From the NCBI GenBank assembly GCA_029821455.1, contig JALGTI010000098.1, positions 1 to 12,694 on the forward strand: 12,694 nucleotides of DNA, given 5' to 3'. Positions 7,486-12,694 of this stretch are shown here, piece by piece. The notes under the pieces were generated by a model, which was not told the DNA's origin, ran no database searches, and saw only the letters and a list, made by a program, of their open reading frames with translations. The position numbers were made by a program, and so were the translations under genes. Position 1 is the first letter of the stretch. Each line of letters opens with the position of its first letter. Origin of the DNA: Candidatus Zipacnadia bacterium (GTDB taxonomy: Bacteria; Armatimonadota; Zipacnadia; Zipacnadales; Zipacnadaceae).

Positions 7486-7788
7486 TCAGGCATCCTCGAT
7501 CTTGATGCCGGGAAAAGCATCCTCGAATTCCACCAGTTTGAGAGGCAACTCCGTGAAGATCCGGAAGGCCTCATCACGCGCCAGCGGCGTCAGACAATCC
7601 CGTTCTCGCTCCCAGGTCGTCTGATGCTGCATGAAGTAGTTGTTGTTGGGCGTACGGAACAGGAACGTGTTACGGCCCAGACGCTCGGTGCCGGAGCCAT
7701 CCGAGTATGCATCGCTGGCCAGCAACTGTGCATTTTCCGTCCGGTACCGCTTTCCGCCGATTATTTCTGACAACATTGTCAGTTCCAT
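7486..7788 (-). CDS. Small conserved-looking protein of unknown function (100 aa)
   Basis: A compact protein without signal peptide or membrane segment. It reads GGKRYRTENAQLLASD, then RNTFLFRTPNNNYF, then LTPLARDEAFRIFTELP, and closes with an acidic tail (VEFEDAFPGIKIEDA). From memory, this layout (a Tyr-Arg-Thr-Glu-x-Ala start, a central LYRT-x-NYF strand pair, then a helix introduced by Pro-Leu) recurs in small proteins on mobile elements and in accessory regions, but I know no function. GGAGG at 7796-7800 lies seven bases before ATG 7788, strong support for this start. The start overlaps the end of the preceding gene by 10 bp, implying coupled translation. It is the last gene of a three-gene minus-strand group. 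The gap after it holds no clear terminator. Confidence 0.75.
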   Translation of the reverse strand: MELTMLSEIIGGKRYRTENAQLLASDAYSDGSGTERLGRNTFLFRTPNNNYFMQHQTTWERERDCLTPLARDEAFRIFTELPLKLVEFEDAFPGIKIEDA

Positions 7789-8051
7789 CTCTCAGCCTCC
7801 ATTCTGAAGTGTATGCTCCCGTGTTGTAGTCTCACAAGTGCGTTGTGGCAGGCGCACTCAGTGTCCTGCGGCCTAATCGTAAGCTGTTGCGCTCGGCTAG
7901 TGCCCCGGTAGTTGTGGCCTCCCATCACGAACCGATACCCCACAGCGCCTGTGGCAATCACCATACTCTCACCAGCCAGTGGCCGCTGCCTCAGACACGG
8001 GCCTGGACATCTCACGCGAGCGGCTGGCAACACTAGGCTTGGTGGCGCCAT
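7779..8051 (-). CDS. Hypothetical small protein (90 aa)
   Basis: I do not recognise this protein. It is basic, with four cysteines (a CPGPC pair near residues 15-19 and a CAC cluster near 68-70). The centre, VGYRFVMGGHNYRGTSRAQQ, could form a short beta-sheet. Support comes mainly from context: ATG 8051 has AAGGAGG at 8057-8063, five bases upstream; the gene starts 35 bp after the preceding gene ends; and its stop overlaps the start of the next gene by 10 bp. Codon use is less convincing than in its neighbours, so it may be a short, rapidly changing protein or a chance frame. A start at the internal ATG (MVIATGAVGYRF) would give a 61-residue product but lacks as good a binding site. Confidence 0.45.
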   Translation of the reverse strand: MAPPSLVLPAARVRCPGPCLRQRPLAGESMVIATGAVGYRFVMGGHNYRGTSRAQQLTIRPQDTECACHNALVRLQHGSIHFRMEAERWN

Positions 8052-8086
8052 CCCTGCCTCCTTGTCAATAGCTTGGCCGCCAGCAA

Positions 8087-8773
8087 CTACGCGTCTCTTG
8101 TCAGCAACACCTGTTCGTAGACGCGGGCCTTGACCAGGTGGTCTATCACCATACCCGTCGTGATCAGTAGCTGGGCCTGGCCGCCCGGCGGCGCAGCAAC
8201 GCTTACCCAGGCGTCCCCGTGACCGAGGGTTTCGGTCACCGTCACCAACACACCCTCGGGCGGTTCGAAACGCCCTAGGGCCTTCTTGAGGTCGGCGACA
8301 TCCAAGCCTCCCTGACCGTTGTCCAGCGATCGCACGTCGACTTGCTGCCCGTTACTTGACCAAGCTAGGTAACCTTTGCTGTTTGCATCTGCCATCGGCC
8401 GGTCCTCCTCCGTAGGCTGCCCCGCTGCGGCTGTCGGGGTGGTATCATCTGCTTGTGTGTTGTCCAGGTCGTCAACTGCAGTGTCCCCGTCTCCGGCCTC
8501 CACAACAGCACCAAGCGCTTCCGTGTGGAAATCCTCGGTCTTTTCGCAAAGCCAGCAACCAGGCGCTATACTGTGGGCTTTGGGTTCGTCTGTCCAATGC
8601 ACGCTCGCCAGAATCGGGTTGCCCTCGGCGCTATAGCAACGGGGCAGTTCCGTCCAGCTATCTTCGCCTGCGGACTCCGCCTTGCCACGCAGAACTAGCG
8701 CCTGGAATTCGTGGATTGTGTAGTGCATTCCCTTGTGGTCTGGAAATGCAGCACACACAACACAGTTGTGCAT
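8087..8773 (-). CDS. Unknown protein with two CxxC pairs and an acidic linker (228 aa)
   Basis: I do not recognise the family. The N-terminal part (1-85) has C4-x2-C7 in MHNCVVCAAF and C73-x2-C76 in PGCWLCEKTE, a spacing that could bind one zinc ion. It also carries a helix HYTIHEFQALVLRG (18-30), which may be a specificity or DNA-binding element. Residues 86-125 form an acidic, Asp/Thr/Ala-rich, probably disordered linker. Residues 127-228 look like a separate folded domain (VDVRSLDNGQGGLDVADLKK, then VTVTETLGHGDAWVSVA). ATG 8773 is chosen for AGAGGG at 8783-8788, nine bases upstream; the frame stays open to ATG 8812. A second ATG at 8395 (M127) has a better binding site, so the C-terminal domain may also be made alone. 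This is the first gene of the cluster, behind a promoter-like inverted repeat. There is no signal peptide or membrane helix, so it is probably cytoplasmic. Confidence 0.65.
   Translation of the reverse strand: MHNCVVCAAFPDHKGMHYTIHEFQALVLRGKAESAGEDSWTELPRCYSAEGNPILASVHWTDEPKAHSIAPGCWLCEKTEDFHTEALGAVVEAGDGDTAVDDLDNTQADDTTPTAAAGQPTEEDRPMADANSKGYLAWSSNGQQVDVRSLDNGQGGLDVADLKKALGRFEPPEGVLVTVTETLGHGDAWVSVAAPPGGQAQLLITTGMVIDHLVKARVYEQVLLTRDA
8404..8411 (-). promoter_or_regulatory. Strong internal Shine-Dalgarno ahead of in-frame ATG 8395
   Basis: On the minus strand GGAGGAGG lies at 8404-8411, eight bases before ATG 8395, inside the 228-codon gene and in the same frame. It is the best match to an anti-16S site in the cluster and falls exactly at the border between the acidic linker and the C-terminal domain. 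It suggests a nested 102-residue product, or two ancestral genes fused in frame. Confidence 0.5.
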
Positions 8774-8812
8774 TGTCGTCAGCCCTCTTGAAGTGCCCGG
8801 ACAACGCCGCAA

Positions 8813-9269
8813 CCCATTGCGTCAGGCGCACTGCCCGAACGGCCTAGTACGCAGTCTGCTCGCCCCCTAGGCGGGCCTCAGTCTGCCGCTGAGCAGCAAT
8901 CGCTCCTGGACTGATATAGCACCTCGTGCCATTGCTCTGCCCCGAGCTTGAGCAGTTCTTGATGTTAGTATAACCATATCATGACGTAATACTAACATTT
9001 TTCCGAAAAAAATGGCATTTGCAGCCTCTCTGATCTCTATCAAATACTCTCTCAAGGGCCGGAGTTCACCGTGGTTCGACAGTTTATTGAGTGACTATTT
9101 GCCTCAGGCTCCCAAGTATCCTGAGCGCACTTAGGGCCTCCTTGTGGCATGAGGCCTGCTCCGTGGTGGCTGTCTGATCCGTTGGTCGTGAGCTAGCTTG
9201 AGAGTGCGACGCTGGACATGCGCGGAGCCCGGCCCCCGACTGCGAATTAGTCTGGCCCACAATGGCAGA
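8813..9269. other. Intergenic region between the unknown cluster and the metallophosphatase
   Basis: This 457-bp gap has no supportable gene. It holds the promoter-like inverted repeat at 8962-8998, and a second AT-rich inverted repeat CATTTTT (8996-9002) with AAAAATG (9008-9014). It also has a GGCCTC (9135-9140) / GAGGCC (9151-9156) hairpin and, at its right edge, a stem over the phosphatase stop codon. The stretch 8960-9050 is much richer in A and T than the rest of the window. Confidence 0.6.
8962..8998 (-). promoter_or_regulatory. Inverted repeat overlapping a sigma70-like promoter for the minus-strand cluster
   Basis: Perfect 10-bp arms ATGTTAGTAT (8962-8971) and ATACTAACAT (8989-8998) are separated by 17 bp in a locally AT-rich island. 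On the minus strand each arm overlaps a promoter element: TTAGTA (8990-8995) as a weak -35, a 17-bp spacer, and TATACT (8967-8972) as a five-of-six -10. Transcription would begin near 8960, about 185 bases before ATG 8773. The layout fits an operator bound by a dimeric regulator, but no regulator gene is adjacent. Alternatively, the stem plus TTTTT at 8998-9002 could act as a weak plus-strand terminator. Confidence 0.45.
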
Positions 9270-9272
9270 CTA
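9248..9272 (-). terminator. Weak hairpin at the metallophosphatase stop codon
   Basis: TAGTCTG (9248-9254) and CAGACTA (9266-9272) form a 7-bp stem with an 11-base loop, and the right arm contains the stop codon. Only AATT follows it on the minus strand, so it lacks a proper U-tract. It may pause polymerase or protect the mRNA end; a true intrinsic terminator is doubtful. Confidence 0.25.
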
Positions 9273-10880
9273 CATCTCCACTACCTGCACGTCATCAAAC
9301 CACGCCGTCCCCGTTGCTCCGGGCTTGGCGGAGAGGACAACTCGGCACCAGTAAACATAGTCGGGAAGCGGGGGCACTGCCACCTTCACCAGTGTCCAGT
9401 CATTTGTCCCGGTCAGAGGCGTGGATTCGACCCGGTTGAGGAAGCCCATATCGCCGCTCCACGAAAGCGAGAGGGTCACGCCGCCGGAGACATCTTCTGT
9501 CCTAATCCACCCCGACACCTCATAGCTCTTGCCTGCCGCTGTTTCGCGGGCCTTGCCATCCTCGTGAATCACGCGGCGAATGGCCGGGAGAACCGGCTCG
9601 CCGCCGTCGTTACGCCAGCGGATGCTCTTACCCCCAGAGTGTGTGCTCTTAGCGTCTATCACGTATTGCGGCCGGGGCAGGACCCAGCGCGCGACCCTTT
9701 CTTCAAATCCAGCGACAACGGTCCCGCTCTCCGGCAAGTCGGGGTACGGAAGCTGAAGGCTGGCGTGGGGCAGGGAAGCCAGCTTACCGGTTGGTTTGGT
9801 GAGTGTGAGCGTATCGAACAGGTTATCGTACTCGTCTATGGCCCGCACGCAGCACTCGCCAGGGGCTACGTCTGTCAGCAAGAAGTGGTTAACAGACTTC
9901 GCCAGCGCGGAGACCGAGTGGATGTGGTCCCAGTGCTGGCTGCACGGCAGAGACATATCATATCCGCCGCCACCCGACACAAAGTAGACCACCCCGTTTG
10001 CCGCATCATACCGGCCTTCGGTCAGCGGATGGAACCGCTCATACCTGGTGGCGTGGGCGTTGTAGACAATATCAACTCCGTATTCCTCAAATAGTGGGCA
10101 CAGCACGCGCGTTCTGCTGATCTCACAATCGCTGGAGCAGTATGGCGGATGGTGGAAGAACACGAACTTCCACTGCGCGTCCTGGAAGCTCTTCAGGTCC
10201 TGCTCCAGCCAGACCCACTGCTCTGAGCCAGGCCGATAGTCCATACAGGTGTTGAGCACAATGAAGTGCGCGCAGCCGTAATTGAACGAATACCAGTAGC
10301 GCGGCTCCGGGTAGGAGAAGTACCTGAAGAAGCCCTCGTTGGGCGAGTCGTGGTTCCCCATCGTGGCAAACCATGGAGTATACTTGAGCAGCTCGTGCGT
10401 GCAGTCGAAGAAATCTCCCTGATATCGGGCTATGACATCCTGGGCAGCGTCTCCGGCCCCAACACAGATGGTCGTCCGATAGGCGCGGGCCAGGTCGGCA
10501 TTGCGCTTGTGCGCGTCATGAGCTCGCATATCGTCACCGTAGGTCACAAAGCTGAACGGCGAGTCATCCTTGACAGCGGTGCGGAAGCTGGCCGCCTCCG
10601 AAGTCACTGAATTACCAGCAGCTGCAACCGATCGGACGCGGTAATGGTACTTCCACTCCTCATCTAGGTCCTCGAGGGTAATTGCGTGGATCATCACCAG
10701 GCGGTCATCCTCGACCCGCTCGGAATAAGTGGGCTTAGGTATCCCCACATAAGCGCTCCAGCCGAGTTCCTCGGCCCGCTCATACTCCACCCGGGACGTT
10801 GACGGCTCATCAGTGTGCCACATTATCGTCATCGAGTGCTTTGTGACATTCTGCAAATACGGGCCGCAGGTGATGTTCAT
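9270..10880 (-). CDS. Calcineurin-like metallophosphatase with fibronectin-like and carbohydrate-binding-like domains
   Basis: The 536-residue protein has three parts: a purple-acid-phosphatase-type fibronectin III-like domain (1-103, GPYLQNVTKHSMTIMW), a metallophosphatase domain (about 108-350), and a C-terminal beta-sandwich (about 385-536, AGKSYEVSGWIRTEDVSGG) resembling carbohydrate-binding modules. Metal-site motifs are YGDD (114-117), GAGD (141-144), GNHD (175-178) and HHPP (243-246). The last motif, normally GHxH, reads NAHAT (274-278), keeping one His and losing the second, which binds a metal ion in plant purple acid phosphatases. The enzyme may therefore have altered metal content or activity. 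There is no signal peptide, although relatives with this layout are often exported. ATG 10880 has an AGAGAGG-type site about ten bases upstream. The gene begins 46 bp after the aldo/keto-reductase-like gene, so they probably form one operon. Expected reaction: phosphomonoester or diester hydrolysis; substrate unknown. Confidence 0.85.
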   Translation of the reverse strand: MNITCGPYLQNVTKHSMTIMWHTDEPSTSRVEYERAEELGWSAYVGIPKPTYSERVEDDRLVMIHAITLEDLDEEWKYHYRVRSVAAAGNSVTSEAASFRTAVKDDSPFSFVTYGDDMRAHDAHKRNADLARAYRTTICVGAGDAAQDVIARYQGDFFDCTHELLKYTPWFATMGNHDSPNEGFFRYFSYPEPRYWYSFNYGCAHFIVLNTCMDYRPGSEQWVWLEQDLKSFQDAQWKFVFFHHPPYCSSDCEISRTRVLCPLFEEYGVDIVYNAHATRYERFHPLTEGRYDAANGVVYFVSGGGGYDMSLPCSQHWDHIHSVSALAKSVNHFLLTDVAPGECCVRAIDEYDNLFDTLTLTKPTGKLASLPHASLQLPYPDLPESGTVVAGFEERVARWVLPRPQYVIDAKSTHSGGKSIRWRNDGGEPVLPAIRRVIHEDGKARETAAGKSYEVSGWIRTEDVSGGVTLSLSWSGDMGFLNRVESTPLTGTNDWTLVKVAVPPLPDYVYWCRVVLSAKPGATGTAWFDDVQVVEM

Positions 10881-10926
10881 CTGGGCTGTTCCTCTCTCTA
10901 AGTAGCGTCCTCTGGCGATTGGAATA

Positions 10927-11757
10927 TCAGCCCACGAGTTCGCGCACTATCTGGGCGTTGATTGCTACCTGGTTTTCATACTTGTCGAAAATGCCAACTA
11001 CTACGGCGTCAGTGGGCTTGATGTTGTCGAAAGCGTACTTGAAGGCCGCGCGAACGTCGTCACGGGTATGACACTTGCGCCCGGCGGCCAGGATCTTGAA
11101 AGCAAGGCAGGGCTTGTCGGTCTGGCGGATGAACTCGCAGATCACGTCCCGATCGGGATCGTCGTACGGCTCCTGGCACACCTCGGGCTCGCCGGCGATG
11201 TATATGGACTGCCGCTCGATCTTGGCGAGGTTGTAAAAGCAGGTCATGTAGAAGTCCACCGGCCAACCCTGCTCCTCGACCCAGTAGAACGCCTCCGGAA
11301 TGTGGCTGCAAAAGCCGGCCAGCAGGCCCAGGTCCTGGATGAGCTTCAGCCGGTCACAGATGACATCTGTTGTGCCCTCGCGGAAGCGCTGGTCAGAATC
11401 GGTCCCATGATTGTAGATTGCGATCGGCTCAAGCTGGGCGATGTCGCGGATGTTCTGCATTATGTCGCCCAGTTCGGTGGCCGTTTGGACGATCCAGTGC
11501 AGCTTGCCGCCCTGCTCGCGATAGGCGCGAACCATATCCATAATGATCTGGTCACCACGCGACTGCATTGCCGTCAGCCCCTGCCGTTCGCATTCAAACA
11601 GCGTCCTGATCATCTGCTCCTGCGTGTAGTACTCCTGCATCTCGGCGCTCAATTCCGCAGTCTGGTGGGAGTTGCCGCGAAATGGGTTGCCGCCGACAAT
11701 CAGGCGGCTGATCCGGTGTGGTCCGAAGGGTACGCCGGGTAGCGTGTCCATAATCAT
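10927..11757 (-). CDS. Aldo/keto-reductase-fold protein of unknown function
   Basis: The 276-residue product opens with FGPHRISRLIVGGNPFRGNS, like the first barrel strand of aldo/keto reductases, and continues with TIM-barrel-like segments (GLTAMQSRGD, LHWIVQTATE, IAIYNHGTDSD, DFYMTCFYN, KPCLAFKILAAGRKC, DAVVVGIFDKY). The Tyr of the aldo/keto reductase tetrad (Asp-Tyr-Lys-His) is not evident in its usual place, so it may not be a reductase. From memory, it belongs to a conserved group annotated only as aldo/keto-reductase-like in carbohydrate-rich environmental genomes. ATG 11757 and ATG 11751 are both possible, and neither has a strong ribosome binding site. It is the first gene of the minus-strand pair and is divergent from the sugar isomerase gene, which suggests common control. 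Presumed cytoplasmic, since no signal peptide is present. Confidence 0.7.
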   Translation of the reverse strand: MIMDTLPGVPFGPHRISRLIVGGNPFRGNSHQTAELSAEMQEYYTQEQMIRTLFECERQGLTAMQSRGDQIIMDMVRAYREQGGKLHWIVQTATELGDIMQNIRDIAQLEPIAIYNHGTDSDQRFREGTTDVICDRLKLIQDLGLLAGFCSHIPEAFYWVEEQGWPVDFYMTCFYNLAKIERQSIYIAGEPEVCQEPYDDPDRDVICEFIRQTDKPCLAFKILAAGRKCHTRDDVRAAFKYAFDNIKPTDAVVVGIFDKYENQVAINAQIVRELVG

Positions 11758-11932
11758 CTTAATTGGGTGGCACTATCAAACAGGCATCTTTTCGGCGGTG
11801 CACCATCTAGTTCCTTTTCCGGATAGAGAATTGAGGCTTAGACGGAGGATACCCCATAGACGCCGAAGAAGTGGCTTGCAAAACCTGTCGCGCTGCGTAA
11901 TCGCAGGCGAATCAGAAAGGGAGCTAATCATA
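11758..11932. promoter_or_regulatory. Divergent intergenic region, presumed two promoters
   Basis: These 175 bp separate the minus-strand pair from the plus-strand isomerase gene, so both transcripts should start here. An AAGGGAG element at 11917-11923 serves the isomerase. I could not find convincing -35/-10 pairs in either direction, nor a clear operator palindrome. GACGGAGGAT at 11841-11850 looks like a binding site but has no suitable start after it. Confidence 0.35.
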
Positions 11933-12694
11933 ATGGCATCTGTTATTGCAGCACAACTATACACGGTGCGCGAATTCACCAAGACCCCCAAAGACATCGC
12001 GGAGACGCTGAAAAAGGTGGCCGCAGCAGGCTACGAGGCGGTCCAGCTTTCGGGCCTGGGGCCTATCGAGCCCCAGGATTTGCGCAACATCTGTGATGGT
12101 GAGGGCCTCAAGATCTGCGCTACCCATATCGCCTTTGAAGCGATGCGAGATGAACCTGAGTCTGTCATCGAAGAGCACAAGATACTCGGATGCGACTACC
12201 CGGCCATTGGCGGACTGCCCGCTGAGTACCGTAACGCAGAAGGCTTTGCAAAGTTTGCCCAAGACGCATCGGCGGTGGCTGCGCGACTGGCCGAAGGTGG
12301 TCTTACATTCAGCTACCACAACCACGCCTTTGAACTGGAGAAGTTCGGCGACCGTACCGGCCTGGAGATCCTCTATGAGGACAGCGATCCCCGTTACTTC
12401 AAGGCTGAAATTGACACCTACTGGATTCAGTATGGTGGTGCTAACCCGGTCACCTGGATCAACAAGCTGGCGGGCCGCCTGCCGTTGCTGCACCTCAAGG
12501 ATATGGCGATGCGCGGTCAGGAGCAGTTGTTTGCCGAGGTTGGTGAGGGCAACCTGGAATGGCCAGCGATTCTGGAAGCGGCAAGGGCCGCAGGGGTAGA
12601 GTGGTACATCGTCGAGCAGGACGTCTGCCAGCGCGACCCGTTCGAGAGCCTCAAGCTCAGCCTCGACAACCTGCGGGCACTGGGGCTACAATAG
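11933..12694 (+). CDS. Sugar phosphate isomerase/epimerase (xylose isomerase-like TIM barrel)
   Basis: This intact 253-residue protein ends with the TAG that is the last codon of the window. It belongs to the AP-endonuclease-2/xylose-isomerase-like barrels that interconvert keto-sugars or cyclitol derivatives with a divalent metal. The likely metal ligands and active-site residues are in the expected order: HNHAFELE (129-136), EIDTYW (159-164, with D161), HLKDM (187-191) and VEQD (227-230, with E229). The AEVGEGNLEW segment (201-210) is the conserved loop before the last barrel strands. ATG 11933 is chosen because AAGGGAG lies nine bases upstream and the protein then starts at the first barrel strand; the open frame continues to 11672 but that part is antisense to another gene. 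With the oxidoreductase, the UroD-like protein and the aldo/keto-reductase-like gene it suggests a sugar-oxidation and isomerisation pathway. The substrate is not deducible. Confidence 0.88.
   Translation: MASVIAAQLYTVREFTKTPKDIAETLKKVAAAGYEAVQLSGLGPIEPQDLRNICDGEGLKICATHIAFEAMRDEPESVIEEHKILGCDYPAIGGLPAEYRNAEGFAKFAQDASAVAARLAEGGLTFSYHNHAFELEKFGDRTGLEILYEDSDPRYFKAEIDTYWIQYGGANPVTWINKLAGRLPLLHLKDMAMRGQEQLFAEVGEGNLEWPAILEAARAAGVEWYIVEQDVCQRDPFESLKLSLDNLRALGLQ

Noticed and set aside
8774..8812. Upstream start (ATG 8812) for the 228-aa protein
   Set aside because: No good ribosome binding site precedes it, whereas ATG 8773 has AGAGGG at a normal distance; kept only as an alternative.
9198..10094. 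Plus-strand 298-codon open frame
   Set aside because: Antisense to the metallophosphatase, whose motifs are unmistakable; the composition is that of a shadow frame in GC-rich DNA.
11068..11742. Plus-strand 224-codon open frame
   Set aside because: Antisense to the aldo/keto-reductase-like gene, without recognisable motifs.
11672..11932. Longer N-terminus for the sugar isomerase
   Set aside because: The added residues are antisense to another gene or intergenic and are not part of the barrel; ATG 11933 has a suitable ribosome binding site.

Overview
The window looks like a piece of a moderately GC-rich, carbohydrate-degrading environmental bacterium, probably known only from metagenomes. The best clue to lineage is the prepilin relic at 1928-2218. 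Its N-terminal helix (FPVF, then an acidic and basic stretch ending in Cys-Leu-Ala-Asn) is the type that is very abundant in Armatimonadota and also occurs in Planctomycetes-like phyla. The DUF4838-type glycoside hydrolase, Gfo/Idh/MocA oxidoreductase, UroD-like protein and sugar isomerase fit the same groups. The phylum is an inference. No rRNA, tRNA, CRISPR array or transposase was seen.

Left part, 1-4691: four protein genes, all damaged. (1) The 3' end of a multi-pass membrane protein, knocked out of frame by an exact 22-bp tandem duplication. (2) A convergent zinc-dependent sugar-alcohol-type dehydrogenase that has lost about 35-40 codons and its frame near 725. (3) A prepilin relic that has lost most of its length. 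(4) A secreted DUF4838/GH67-N-type glycosidase-like gene with two frame lesions. Between (2) and (3) is a stretch of consecutive hairpin-forming inverted repeats.

Centre, 4738-7161: two intact, co-directional genes, a Gfo/Idh/MocA oxidoreductase and a UroD-like TIM-barrel protein. With the broken glycosidase and dehydrogenase they look like a locus that releases and oxidises a sugar or sugar acid.

7162-9269 is the accessory part. On the minus strand lie three small genes of unknown function (228, 90 and 100 codons), closely spaced or overlapping, each with a good Shine-Dalgarno sequence. An AT-rich inverted repeat upstream contains a plausible sigma70 promoter. Just beyond the cluster (7240-7390) is a decayed copy of the C-terminal module of the metallophosphatase encoded at 9270-10880, so the cluster sits between an intact gene and a fragment of its relative.

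Right part, 9270-12694: a minus-strand pair (an aldo/keto-reductase-fold protein, then a calcineurin-like metallophosphatase with fibronectin-like and carbohydrate-binding-like domains) is divergent from a sugar phosphate isomerase/epimerase whose stop codon ends the window. The isomerase, the aldo/keto-reductase-like protein, the oxidoreductase and the UroD-like protein are probably parts of one carbohydrate pathway whose substrate cannot be read from sequence.
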